A stretch of 64,000 nucleotides of DNA, taken from NCBI RefSeq assembly GCF_027213945.1, contig NZ_JAPWGW010000002.1, forward strand, positions 62,001-126,000, in the 5' to 3' direction. Source of the DNA: Henriciella marina. Its GTDB lineage: Bacteria > Pseudomonadota > Alphaproteobacteria > Caulobacterales > Hyphomonadaceae. The position numbers were made by a program, and so were the translations under genes. Under the pieces are notes generated by a model. It did not search any database and had not been told where the DNA came from. It saw only the letters and a program-made list of their open reading frames with translations. Below, piece after piece: positions 18,036 to 27,042 of the stretch. Positions within the stretch are counted from its first letter, which is position 1; the number at the start of each line of letters is the position of its first letter.

Positions 18036-18587
18036 TTGATGATAGCTTCTTCTGCCCTGAATATCAGATCTGCAAACGCCGGTGACGTGGATGCCATCAT
18101 TCGCGCTGATGTTGCCGCCTCGGCTCTGTTTGCCCCTACTGGCTTACTCTCGCCGGAAGCTCTCGACGATCATGTTGAGAAAGACGATCTGCTCGCCTCG
18201 ATAGATGCTGACCAGCTCGACGTTGCCGAACTGCCTGTCGACGGTGTCGTTGGGTTCAATCAGTTCAGCAGGATGGGAAACGATATCTATCTTCAGCAGA
18301 TTTCCGTTCATCCTGACTTTGGCAAACAGGGGATTGGTCGCAGGCTCATGGCCCGGCTCGACAGCAGGGCCGAAAACGCCGGGGCGACACAGATCACACT
18401 TTCGACATTTCACGACCTCGCCTGGAATGCACCGTTCTATGCATCTCTAGGTTTTATCGAGCTGCCGCGTAGAGAGTACGCCCCCTATATGACGGCCATT
18501 GAAACCTCGCAGGCCCCTTTCATGGACATTTCGAAACGTGTTTTCATGAGAAAACCCGTTCGCAAACACACAAAGCGCGTTAAGTAG
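18036..18587 (+). CDS. GNAT-family N-acetyltransferase
   Basis: A 183-residue acetyltransferase. The acetyl-CoA-binding motif is seen in LQQISVHPDFGKQGIGRRLMARL (about residues 88-110; the V-x-P-x-x-x-x-x-G-x-G pattern), and strand 5 with the wedge is in ITLSTFHDLAWNAPFYASLGF. The acceptor is unknown; the domain alone does not tell amine, protein or antibiotic substrates. It ends 6 bases before hemB, so it may be translated from the same transcript. Confidence 0.85.
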   Translation: MMIASSALNIRSANAGDVDAIIRADVAASALFAPTGLLSPEALDDHVEKDDLLASIDADQLDVAELPVDGVVGFNQFSRMGNDIYLQQISVHPDFGKQGIGRRLMARLDSRAENAGATQITLSTFHDLAWNAPFYASLGFIELPRREYAPYMTAIETSQAPFMDISKRVFMRKPVRKHTKRVK

Positions 18588-18593
18588 CGCCTC

Positions 18594-19598
18594 ATGACTT
18601 CGCCATTTCCGCAAAGCTACCCGTCCACCCGGCTCCGCAGGCTTCGTCAATCGGCCTGGGTCCGCAACCTTTCGTCTGAAAACCATCTGACGCCCGACGA
18701 CCTTATCTGGTCGATGGTCGTGCATGATGGCGATGAGCCGACTATTCCTGTCGGCTCCATGCCCGGCCTGTTCCGGCTGAATGTCGCTGAAGCCGCAAAG
18801 GCAGCCAGGCGCGCAAGCGAGCTTGGAATCCCGGCGATCGCCATTTTCCCGCACATCAATCCTGAACGGAAGGACGACGCAGGCTCTGAAGCGCTTAATC
18901 CGGATGGTCTTATCCCGACCGTAATCAAAGCCATGAAAGATGCCGCCCCTGATGTTGGCATTATCTGTGATGTGGCGCTCGATCCGTTCACGGCGCACGG
19001 CCATGATGGCGTCATTGATGCGGACGGCTATGTCCTGAATGACCAGACGGTTGACCTGCTCCGCCGCCAGGCCGTCATGCAGGCAGAGGCAGGCGCTGAT
19101 ATCGTTGCTCCCTCTGACATGATGGATGGCCGCGTTGGCGCCATTCGTGATGCGCTGGAATCGGCGGGCAAGGTCAACACGATGATCATGTCCTATGCTG
19201 CAAAATATGCGAGCGGCTTCTACGGGCCCTATCGCGACGCCATCGGCTCAGCCTCAGCGCTCAAAGGCGACAAGAAGACTTATCAGCAGAACCCGGCCAA
19301 TAGCGATGAAGCCCTGCGCGAAGTCGCCATGGACATCGATGAAGGCGCTGACCTCGTCATGGTAAAGCCTGGCCTGCCCTATCTCGATATCATCAGGCGG
19401 GTGTCGGACACGTTCGCGGTCCCAACCATCGCCTTCCAGGTGTCAGGGGAGTATGCCCAGATCAAGGCGGCGGGCGAGCGCGGCTGGATTGATGAGGAGC
19501 GCGTGATGATGGAGACGCTGCTTTGCTTCAAACGCGCTGGGGCGTGCGGCGTGATTACCTATTTCGCCGAAGCAGCGGCGCAGATCCTGAATGCATGA
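18594..19598 (+). CDS. hemB: delta-aminolevulinic acid dehydratase (porphobilinogen synthase)
   Basis: A 334-residue enzyme that joins two 5-aminolevulinate molecules into porphobilinogen for haem and related tetrapyrroles. The two Schiff-base lysines are in place: Lys204 (SYAAKYASGFYGP) and Lys258 (LVMVKPGLPY). The metal-site segment reads DVALDPFTAHGHDG, without the zinc cysteines, so this is the magnesium-type enzyme. It overlaps dacB by 8 bases and follows a GNAT gene by 6 bases. Confidence 0.97.
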   Translation: MTSPFPQSYPSTRLRRLRQSAWVRNLSSENHLTPDDLIWSMVVHDGDEPTIPVGSMPGLFRLNVAEAAKAARRASELGIPAIAIFPHINPERKDDAGSEALNPDGLIPTVIKAMKDAAPDVGIICDVALDPFTAHGHDGVIDADGYVLNDQTVDLLRRQAVMQAEAGADIVAPSDMMDGRVGAIRDALESAGKVNTMIMSYAAKYASGFYGPYRDAIGSASALKGDKKTYQQNPANSDEALREVAMDIDEGADLVMVKPGLPYLDIIRRVSDTFAVPTIAFQVSGEYAQIKAAGERGWIDEERVMMETLLCFKRAGACGVITYFAEAAAQILNA

Positions 19599-21069
19599 TC
19601 GCGTCTCAAGCCTAACGACACTTGTCCGCTCAATTGCTCTGGCGGCAGGCCTACTGGCGGCGTCAGTCGCCGCTGTCCCGGCAGCTGCGCAGCAGATTGC
19701 AATTGATGAAATCGAGTTGCCGGACCTGGAAGGCGGGCGCTGGGGCGTGTCTGTTGTTTCACTCGATGGCACCGAAGTCTTTTCAGTGGCCGACGACCAG
19801 AGATTTGCGCCTGCATCTACCCTGAAACTGGTCACGTCGGCTGCCGCCTTCAGGCTGCTCGGCGACTTCGACTCTGGACGCTGGCCCGGTGGTACGTCTG
19901 CCCGGCTGGAGGCGACCGCAGACTCTGTTCACCCGAACATTGTCCTTATTGGCGCTGGCGACCCGACCCTTTCAGCGTCGTCACGGTGCTATTCGAACTG
20001 CTTGCAGGCCCTGGCAGACGCAGTCGTCGAGAGCGGCGTTACCCAGCTCAATGCGGTCGATGTCGACGACTCGCTGTTTCAGCCACCTCACTGGCCCTCT
20101 GGCTGGACGCATGAGGACTTCCGGTTCGGCTACGCAACCTCAATTTCCGCGCTGAGCGTCGATGGCGGCGTGGCGCGCGCACGGCTGACGCCCGGAAGTC
20201 GCCGGGGCCTGCCCCCGGAAGTGACGTGGAATTGGGTGCCATTCTTCCAGATCAACACCGATGAAGCGGAAACCGTGTCGACCCGCCAGTTCAGTGTCGA
20301 CCTTATTCGACGTCCAGGCGCGGAGGAGGCCTATCTGCTCGGCCGCCTGCCGCTTGCCTCACCGCCCGTCCATCTTCAGTTCGGGCTCGACGACCCCTCG
20401 CTCTATGCCGGCGAGGTGCTCAAGGCCATGCTGGAGGAGCGCGGCGTGACCGTCCACGGCCCGGTCTTTCGCGGCAGGACGGTGCATGAACCAGTAGCCG
20501 ACAGTGACCCGACAGGCCCCCTACCCGATTTTGTGCTGCCCGGGTCGGACCCCGTCCTGCTGATTGAGGAAGTCCTGCACGAGAGCAATAATTTCTATAC
20601 AGAAGTGTTGCTTCATCATATTTCGCTGACGGCAAGAGACCGCTCGCAGGATGCAGGTCTTGAGTTGATGGGCGATATGCTTGTCGATGCGGGTGCCTCA
20701 CGAAGCGAGTTCAGTCTCGCCGACGGTTCTGGCCTCTCTGTCTATAACCGCCTGACGCCATCTGCGATGACGGACCTGCTGGTCTGGGCAAGCCGCCAGA
20801 GCTGGTTCGACACCTGGTATGGGCACCTGTCACGGGCGGGCGTCGATGGTACGCTTCGCTACCGATTCACTGAGCTTGGCCGTGACGATCGTTTCCGCGC
20901 CAAAACTGGAAGCCTTACAGGAACGGGCTCTCTGGCTGGCTACTTCGAGGCACGGGATGGGACACGCTATGCCTTCGCGGTGTTCGCAAACGACTCGTCA
21001 TTGCGTTCGTCGGCAACGCGCCGCCGGATCGACGAATTGCTCCAGGACGTGATTGACCGGCTCGATTGA
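19591..21069 (+). CDS. dacB: D-alanyl-D-alanine carboxypeptidase/endopeptidase (PBP4)
   Basis: A 492-residue class C penicillin-binding protein of the PBP4 type. A signal peptide covers about residues 1-33. The serine-lysine motif is APASTLKL (Ser76, Lys79), the second motif is in HESNNFYTE and the third is AKTGSLTGTG. The insert between the first and second motifs gives the large extra domains typical of PBP4. It trims or cleaves peptidoglycan cross-links in the periplasm. The start codon sits inside the last codons of hemB (8-base overlap), which points to translational coupling. Confidence 0.93.
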   Translation: MHDRVSSLTTLVRSIALAAGLLAASVAAVPAAAQQIAIDEIELPDLEGGRWGVSVVSLDGTEVFSVADDQRFAPASTLKLVTSAAAFRLLGDFDSGRWPGGTSARLEATADSVHPNIVLIGAGDPTLSASSRCYSNCLQALADAVVESGVTQLNAVDVDDSLFQPPHWPSGWTHEDFRFGYATSISALSVDGGVARARLTPGSRRGLPPEVTWNWVPFFQINTDEAETVSTRQFSVDLIRRPGAEEAYLLGRLPLASPPVHLQFGLDDPSLYAGEVLKAMLEERGVTVHGPVFRGRTVHEPVADSDPTGPLPDFVLPGSDPVLLIEEVLHESNNFYTEVLLHHISLTARDRSQDAGLELMGDMLVDAGASRSEFSLADGSGLSVYNRLTPSAMTDLLVWASRQSWFDTWYGHLSRAGVDGTLRYRFTELGRDDRFRAKTGSLTGTGSLAGYFEARDGTRYAFAVFANDSSLRSSATRRRIDELLQDVIDRLD

Positions 21070-21097
21070 AGCTGAGCAGCAGATAAGCTGGGCAGAG

Positions 21098-21532
21098 CTA
21101 TTCGTCCCAGGTCTCGTATTTTCCGCGCATATACTGAAGGCCGAAGTCGATAATCTCGGCCAAGACGGCTTCGTCTACATCGGCCAGCTTGTTGATGTAG
21201 AGGCAGGACTTGCCGATCTTGTGCTTCCCAAGCCGACCGAGCTTTTCCTCGAGGTCCAGATACCCGGGCATGACATAGACGACGAGGTTCGCCTTGCGCG
21301 GCGAGAAACCCGTCATAAAGAACTCACCTTCACGCCCGCTTTCATATTTGTAGGCATAACGACCATAACCGATCAGCGATGGGCCCCACATGCGCGGCGC
21401 GAGGTTGGTTGTCGTCTCAAATATTTCGAGAAGACGTTCGGCATCCGCCCTGCGAACAGGATGCTCGACAGAGGCGACAAATTCCTGCGGCGATTGCGCG
21501 GTCTGTCTAGTCTTGTTCTCAGCCTTGGCCAT
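21098..21532 (-). CDS. DUF1801-domain protein
   Basis: A 144-residue protein of the DUF1801 (YdhG-like) fold. It shows the helical start with a positively charged segment, then GPSLIGYGRYAYKYESGREGEFFMTGFSPRKANLVVYVMPGY, the family's core. Its function is unknown. The ATG at 21532 has GGAAGGGGA upstream and starts with MAKAENKTR; an earlier in-frame ATG at 21565 would add 11 residues. It is convergent with dacB, 28 bases from its stop. Confidence 0.75.
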   Translation of the reverse strand: MAKAENKTRQTAQSPQEFVASVEHPVRRADAERLLEIFETTTNLAPRMWGPSLIGYGRYAYKYESGREGEFFMTGFSPRKANLVVYVMPGYLDLEEKLGRLGKHKIGKSCLYINKLADVDEAVLAEIIDFGLQYMRGKYETWDE

Positions 21533-21592
21533 CGTCCATCCCCTTCCACGTTGCTGCCAGCACACTAAAAGGGGCTATCGACACCGGCAATC

Positions 21593-22594
21593 TCAATCGC
21601 CTAGCGAGACGTTTTCGCCAAGATCCAGCACAACAATGAGCACCATCAGGGCAACCAGTAGCGCGCCTGAAAGCGAAACATTTATCCAGAAGGCGCGCGT
21701 TGCGTTCTGTTGATCGACCCATCCGCGGGGTTTGATGCCCTTGAGGCGGAAGACCGCCAGCGCCGAGACAAGCAGGCAGACAATATTCAGGAAAAGCAAC
21801 ATTCCGGACCTGGCGGCAAGCGCCCATTCCTGGGATCCCATAAACAGACCGAAGGCAGCCCCAGGCGGCAGAAGCGCCGCCGCGACCATAACGCCGACCA
21901 GCACAGCAGATTTGCCCTGAGCCATGGACAGCGCTGCAGCGCCGCCTGCAGCAAGGGCCAGCGCGACGCTGTCGAGGCGTACCTGCGTACGCGCCATCAG
22001 TTCTTCGCTTTCCAGGTTGAGCGGCAAGGCGAAGGAGATGAGGAAGGCGACGAGCAAGGCCACGCCCAGGCCCGCTGCAAGGGTGACTCCCGATTGGCGG
22101 ATAAGCCCCATATTGCCGAGACCGGCACCAAGGGCGAAACCGAGTATTGGTCCCAACAAAGGCGCGATGACCATTGCGCCGATCACCGCGGCAACGCCGT
22201 CTGCATTCAGGCCAATTGCGGCGACGATGGTCGAAAGACCTGACAGGATGAGAAAGTCGCGTGAAAGCGTCGCGTCCTTGACCACATCGTCGAGAAGCTC
22301 TTCGCGCAGCACGCGAAGATTGCTCGCCGCCTCGTCCTGCTCAAGCTCACGCGGTTCCGGCAGGCTCGCCTCGACCGGGATCATGGTGACCCGCCAGTCC
22401 CGGCAATTCTCAAGTGCCTCAGACACCGCATCGATCAGGATCTGGCAACGACCGTCATGCGTGAGCACGCGGATCATCTTTCTATCAGCCTGCTCGATGT
22501 CGAACTGGATCCAGTCGATGGGTTCGAACGCCTTGATCGCGCGGACGATGATGTCGCTGTCACGCTTCTTGAGGTGAATTTCGACCTGTTTCAA
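21593..22594 (-). CDS. DUF389 membrane protein (TIGR00341-like)
   Basis: A 333-residue inner-membrane protein. Residues 1-120 form a soluble domain (KQVEIHLKK start), and the rest has about six hydrophobic helices with Gly/Ala-rich repeats such as GAMVIAPLLGPILGFALGAG, typical of DUF389. The family function is unknown. I place the start at the TTG at 22594, because the family begins at that Lys-Gln-Val segment; the longer frame to 22720 lies wholly inside the upstream dehydrogenase gene. The dehydrogenase stop TGA and this TTG are separated by one base, so translation is probably coupled. Confidence 0.78.
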   Translation of the reverse strand: MKQVEIHLKKRDSDIIVRAIKAFEPIDWIQFDIEQADRKMIRVLTHDGRCQILIDAVSEALENCRDWRVTMIPVEASLPEPRELEQDEAASNLRVLREELLDDVVKDATLSRDFLILSGLSTIVAAIGLNADGVAAVIGAMVIAPLLGPILGFALGAGLGNMGLIRQSGVTLAAGLGVALLVAFLISFALPLNLESEELMARTQVRLDSVALALAAGGAAALSMAQGKSAVLVGVMVAAALLPPGAAFGLFMGSQEWALAARSGMLLFLNIVCLLVSALAVFRLKGIKPRGWVDQQNATRAFWINVSLSGALLVALMVLIVVLDLGENVSLGD

Positions 22595-22595
22595 T

Positions 22596-23465
22596 TCACT
22601 GCTTTCGCGAGGTATCGAAGCGCACGACGAGGCTCGACGTATCCCAGCGCTCGCCGCCCTGCGCCTGTACGTCGCCGTAGAACTGATCGACCAACGCTGT
22701 GACCGGCAGACGCGCACCACTGTCGTCAGCCGCCCTCAGGGCAATTCGAAGATCCTTGCGCATCCAGTCTACGGCGAAACCATGATCGAATTCGCGCGCC
22801 GTCATTGTCTTCCAGCGGTTCTCCATTTGCCAGCTTTGTGCCGCACCACCAGAAATGGCTTCCATAACCCTGGCAACGTCGAGGCCATTGGTTTCAGCGA
22901 AATGAATGCCTTCTGAGAGCCCCTGAACGATACCCGCGATGCATATCTGGTTCACTGATTTTGCAAGCTGTCCTGCACCGCTCTCGCCGATATGAGTAAT
23001 ACGCGCACCATATGCCTCCATAACCGGCCGCGCCTTCGCCATGACGTCGTCATCGCCGCCGCACATGATGGTAAGCCGCCCGGCCTCGGCGCCAGCCTGA
23101 CCGCCTGATATCGGGGCGTCGACGAAGTGAATGCCCCTTCCCTTGCAGCGCTCATAAAGATTTCGGGCGAGACCCGCGCTGGCTGTCGTGTGGTCGATTA
23201 CGATTGCGCCTTTGGCGAGCGCCTCCTCGATCTGGTCGAAAACTGCTTCGACGTCGGGGTCATCTCCGAGGCAGAGACAGACATATTCTGCGTCTGCAAC
23301 AGCTTCTTCCGGCGTCGCAGCTACCTTGCCATCATGTTCTGCGGCCCAGTCATTGGCCTTGGACTGCGTTCGGTTCCAGACGGTGACCTCGTGGCCTATC
23401 GACACGAGATGACCCGCCATTGGAAAACCCATGACACCCAGCCCCAGAAATGCACACTTGCTCAT
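22596..23465 (-). CDS. NAD(P)-dependent 3-hydroxyisobutyrate-dehydrogenase-family oxidoreductase
   Basis: A 289-residue beta-hydroxyacid dehydrogenase. The Rossmann motif is GLGVMGFPMAGHL near the N-terminus; the substrate-binding segment is VDAPISGGQAGAEAG and the catalytic Lys lies in GAGQLAKSVNQ. It oxidises or reduces a hydroxy acid (for example 3-hydroxyisobutyrate or glyoxylate-type substrates); the exact one cannot be told. The ATG at 23465 has GAGG upstream and matches the family start; a longer frame to 23564 adds 33 residues with no match. It is coupled to the DUF389 gene and diverges from the MotB-like gene. Confidence 0.88.
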   Translation of the reverse strand: MSKCAFLGLGVMGFPMAGHLVSIGHEVTVWNRTQSKANDWAAEHDGKVAATPEEAVADAEYVCLCLGDDPDVEAVFDQIEEALAKGAIVIDHTTASAGLARNLYERCKGRGIHFVDAPISGGQAGAEAGRLTIMCGGDDDVMAKARPVMEAYGARITHIGESGAGQLAKSVNQICIAGIVQGLSEGIHFAETNGLDVARVMEAISGGAAQSWQMENRWKTMTAREFDHGFAVDWMRKDLRIALRAADDSGARLPVTALVDQFYGDVQAQGGERWDTSSLVVRFDTSRKQ

Positions 23466-23634
23466 AACTACCTCGTCTTTGCCGCTTCGCGCCAGATAAC
23501 CCGTTTGTCGCGGCCGCCAACCAGAACGGCATATGGACTCTGGCCAGATTTGATTAAAATTCAAAGGTTACGCCAAACTCCGCCCTAAGGACGTTCGTGT
23601 AGACAGAGTGTACGGATCAGAAAGATCGGACACT

Positions 23635-24327
23635 ATGGCTAATGTTCACGCCTTGTCGCGTGCCGGAGGCAGAATGCCTCTGGCGCCGATCCGCCAGACT
23701 GGCGGATGGAAGCTCGCCTATGCGGACTTCCTGACAGCCCTTTGCGCCCTCTTTCTCGTTCTCTGGCTGGTCCATGGTGCAACGCCCGAGCAGAAAGAGA
23801 ATGTGGCAGAGCAATTCGGCGCACCTGGACTGGCGACAGCGCAGGCTTTCAAGCCGCTCTCCCTGACGCCCGCACAAACCGGACCCTCGGCGCTCGCCGA
23901 TACTCTACGCTATTCCGCTCTGCTAGCCGAACCTGCTGGCCACGTCGCAATCAGCGAAATCGAGAACGGCGTGCGGATTGATCTTCTCGATCCTGAGCTA
24001 GCGCCGCTATTTGAAAAAGGTGCGGCGTCGCTGAATGCACGCGGCGATGATTTGATCGCCCTGACCGCCGGGGCATTGGCACTGATCGATATGCCTTTCA
24101 GCATCGAAGGCCACACCGATAGTGACCCTATCCACCGGACAAACTATTCCAACTGGGACCTGTCCGCGGACCGGGCAAACGCGGCCCGTCGTGCTCTGTT
24201 GGCCCATGGAATAAAACCAGCACGCGTCCGCAGCGTTGCCGGTCTGGCTGACACAAGGCCGCTCGATGCCAGTTCTACCAACTTGCCTCAGAACCGCCGG
24301 TTGAGCATAGTCGTCCACCTAGACTGA
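23635..24327 (+). CDS. MotB-like flagellar motor protein
   Basis: A 230-residue protein with a single N-terminal membrane helix, WKLAYADFLTALCALFLVLWLV, in which the Asp of AYAD is the proton-path residue of MotB. The C-terminal OmpA/MotB domain binds peptidoglycan (FSIEGHTDSDPI, then LSADRANAARRAL). The periplasmic linker is short. With MotA it would form the stator ion channel. No motA is adjacent. The ATG at 23635 starts the family core; a GTG at 23608 would add 9 residues. The name motB is likely but other OmpA-MotB paralogues exist, so the symbol is left empty. Confidence 0.82.
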   Translation: MANVHALSRAGGRMPLAPIRQTGGWKLAYADFLTALCALFLVLWLVHGATPEQKENVAEQFGAPGLATAQAFKPLSLTPAQTGPSALADTLRYSALLAEPAGHVAISEIENGVRIDLLDPELAPLFEKGAASLNARGDDLIALTAGALALIDMPFSIEGHTDSDPIHRTNYSNWDLSADRANAARRALLAHGIKPARVRSVAGLADTRPLDASSTNLPQNRRLSIVVHLD

Positions 24328-24372
24328 TTTACTGGAAGGACCTTTCGGCTCCTTTCGCGGCCGGGAGACCTC

Positions 24373-26208
24373 ATGGCAACAGAGCTCGTTGCAAACTGGC
24401 CCATGTGGGCCAGCCTTTTCGTCATACTTTGTGCGATCATTGCCTATGTGCTGGACAGGTGGTCGATGGAAGCTGTTTCCATCGGTGTTGTCGCCGCCCT
24501 CCTATTGTTGTTCACCATCCCCGGTGCGACCGCCTTTGATGGGACATCGATAAGCTCGGCGGACCTGCTTTCAGGGTTTGGCAACCCGGCGCTTATCACG
24601 ATCATGGCGCTCCTCGTTGTCGGCCAGGGTCTATTCCAGACGGGCGCCATTGAAGGACCCACGAAAGCGCTTCTACGCTCCTATGGCAGACGTCCAATCT
24701 ATACGCTTTGCGTAACGTTCTTCGCTGTCTTCGCCATCAGCGCCTTCACCAACAATACGCCCGTCGTCATTATGTTTCTTCCAATCATGAGTGCGATTGC
24801 AATGCGTATGAACGCATCGCCATCGCGGCTCATGATGCCACTCAGCTTTGTGTCCATCCTGGCCGGTATGACGACTCTTATCGGCACGTCTACCAACCTG
24901 CTGGCGGCTGATGCCTATCGGCGCACCGAAGGGATCTCGCTCGACTTCTTCGAACAGACGCCAATGGGCTTGATGCTGGCCGGGGTCGGGCTCGCCTATA
25001 TTGCGATCTTTTCGCGATATCTTCTGCCGAACCGGGATACGTTCGCGCAGGAGATTGTGCCGAGCGGCAAGCAGTTCGTGGCACAGATCGAAGTCACGCA
25101 CGGGCATTTCCTGATTGGCCAGTCCCCGGTGGCGGGCATGTTCCCGGATCTCAAGGATATGACCGTCCGCCTTATCCAGCGCGGCGAGAAAGCTATGCTC
25201 CCCCCGTTCGAGAATGTCGAACTCCGTGCCGGGGATCTGGTCATTGTCGCGGCGACGCGGAAGGCCATCAGTGACCTCCTCGCCTCAAAACCTGGGCTGC
25301 TGCAACAGATCTGGCAGGGGAATGAGAACGAAGAGGTCGATACAAGTGTACCGCAGCTCAGCCTGATCGAGGCCGTTATCGCCCCGGGTTCGCGTATGGC
25401 GGGCCGGACCGTAGAAATGCTTGGTTTCCGCCGGCTGACCTCGGCGGTCGTGCTGGGCATTCAACGACGCTCGCGCATGATCCGGACCAAGCTTGGTGAA
25501 ATCAGGCTTGAAGCGGGCGATACTCTCCTCCTCTGTGCGCCGCCGACCGTCTTCCAAGAGTTGCGAACAAGCCGGGACATCCTCCTGCTGGAGTGGTCGC
25601 AAAAGGAAATTCCGGTGACGGCGCATAGCCTCGCGGCCCGCCTGATCGCGCTCGGCATGGTCATTCTGGCAGCGACCGGCATTGTCAGCATTCTCGTGGC
25701 GTCCGTTCTTGCAGCCCTCGCCATGATCGTCACGCAATGCCTTAACACTCGGCAGGCGAGCCGGGCACTTGATCTCAGGATATTTCTGGTGATCGCCGCC
25801 GCGCTCGCCATGGGTACGGCGCTGGAGAAGACTGGCGCAGCGACCCTGATCGCAGATGGCGTTGTAACACTCGCCTCGCCCTTCGGCCCCGTCGTGATCC
25901 TCTCGACCATCTTTATCTGCGTTGCCATCCTGACAAACATTCTCAGCAATGCCGCGACGGCCGTGCTGTTTGCCCCTGTCGCCCTGGAGGCCGCGCATTC
26001 AGCTGGCGCCGACCCGCTTCCTTATATCCTTGCAGTAATTTACGCATCGAACTGCAGTTTCGCCTCGCCGATCGCCTACCAGACCAACATGTTGATTATG
26101 GCGCCCGGCCATTACCGGTTTTCAGACTTCATAAAGTTTGGTGGGCCACTTTTGGTTGTGATGTGGGTTGCATTCACCATAATGGCCCCTTGGCGTTTTG
26201 ATTTATGA
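24373..26208 (+). CDS. SLC13/DASS-type permease with two TrkA-C domains
   Basis: A 611-residue inner-membrane transporter. About 11-12 membrane helices lie in two blocks (residues 10-215 and 415-605), separated by a soluble part holding two TrkA-C (RCK-C) domains at about 215-300 and 315-395. This layout is typical of bacterial SLC13-like anion permeases, which carry dicarboxylates, sulfate or similar anions with Na+ or H+. The SNT-like signatures NNTPVVIMFLP and SFASPIAYQTNML of the family are present. The substrate is unknown. The bpt gene starts 12 bases after the stop. Confidence 0.85.
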   Translation: MATELVANWPMWASLFVILCAIIAYVLDRWSMEAVSIGVVAALLLLFTIPGATAFDGTSISSADLLSGFGNPALITIMALLVVGQGLFQTGAIEGPTKALLRSYGRRPIYTLCVTFFAVFAISAFTNNTPVVIMFLPIMSAIAMRMNASPSRLMMPLSFVSILAGMTTLIGTSTNLLAADAYRRTEGISLDFFEQTPMGLMLAGVGLAYIAIFSRYLLPNRDTFAQEIVPSGKQFVAQIEVTHGHFLIGQSPVAGMFPDLKDMTVRLIQRGEKAMLPPFENVELRAGDLVIVAATRKAISDLLASKPGLLQQIWQGNENEEVDTSVPQLSLIEAVIAPGSRMAGRTVEMLGFRRLTSAVVLGIQRRSRMIRTKLGEIRLEAGDTLLLCAPPTVFQELRTSRDILLLEWSQKEIPVTAHSLAARLIALGMVILAATGIVSILVASVLAALAMIVTQCLNTRQASRALDLRIFLVIAAALAMGTALEKTGAATLIADGVVTLASPFGPVVILSTIFICVAILTNILSNAATAVLFAPVALEAAHSAGADPLPYILAVIYASNCSFASPIAYQTNMLIMAPGHYRFSDFIKFGGPLLVVMWVAFTIMAPWRFDL

Positions 26209-26220
26209 GTGCCTTAATCG

Positions 26221-26985
26221 ATGACTATGAAACTGGATGAGTCGCTATTTACCGTACCGGGTGTCGGACGCGGACTACGTTTCTATGTCACCGGTGCAAC
26301 GCCTTGCCCCTATCTGGACGGCCAGATGGAGCGCAAAGCCTTTACCCATCTCAACCAGTCGGCCCCCGATACGCTGCACAACCAGCTCAGCGAAGCAGGT
26401 TTTCGTCGCAGCCAGTCGGTCGCCTATCGTCCAGCCTGCCCCTCATGCAATGCGTGCCGCAGTGTGCGTGTTGATGCTTCAAGGTTCACCCCCAGCCGCA
26501 ACCAGACGCGTATCCTGAAGCGCAATGCAGACCTCGTCCGACGACCTGTCGCACCCAAGGCGACACGCGAGCAGTTCCGCCTGCTGAAACGCTATCTCGT
26601 CTCGCGCCATGAAGGCGGCGGCATGTCGGATATGGGGTTTCGCGAATTTGCTGGCATGGTGAACGAGACTCCCGTTCAGACCCTGATATTCGAGTACCGC
26701 GAAGGCCCTGAAGAGGATGCGCCGCTTGTTGCCGTGTCGTTGACCGATGTGCTGCGCGACGGTTTCTCGATGGTCTACACCTTCTTCGACACGCGCCAGC
26801 CCAAGCGCAGCCTCGGCACATATATGATCATCGATCATATCCGCAGCGCGGAGGACTATGGGCTGCCGCACGTCTATCTCGGCTACTGGATCAAGCAGAG
26901 CCCGAAGATGGACTATAAACGCCGCTTCCAGCCGCTCGAAGTCCTTGACGGGGCCGTCTGGCGTCCGCTTGAAGAGAAAGACTAG
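26221..26985 (+). CDS. bpt: aspartate/glutamate leucyltransferase Bpt (N-degron pathway)
   Basis: A 254-residue aminoacyl-tRNA-protein transferase of the arginyltransferase/Bpt family. It has the N-terminal Cys-rich segment with CPYLDGQMERKAF and ACPSCNACRSVRV and the C-terminal acetyltransferase-like half with HVYLGYWIKQSPKMDYKRRF. Bpt adds leucine from Leu-tRNA to proteins starting with Asp or Glu, marking them for ClpAP. It follows the SLC13 permease gene by 12 bases. The ClpX, ClpP and Lon genes lie 19 kb away in the window, but the adaptor ClpS and ClpA are not here. Confidence 0.93.
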   Translation: MTMKLDESLFTVPGVGRGLRFYVTGATPCPYLDGQMERKAFTHLNQSAPDTLHNQLSEAGFRRSQSVAYRPACPSCNACRSVRVDASRFTPSRNQTRILKRNADLVRRPVAPKATREQFRLLKRYLVSRHEGGGMSDMGFREFAGMVNETPVQTLIFEYREGPEEDAPLVAVSLTDVLRDGFSMVYTFFDTRQPKRSLGTYMIIDHIRSAEDYGLPHVYLGYWIKQSPKMDYKRRFQPLEVLDGAVWRPLEEKD

Positions 26986-27042
26986 AACCCGACCTGTCAG
27001 AGGGGCAAGGCCGGGCGATCCCAAGAGGATCCGGGGGAGGAC

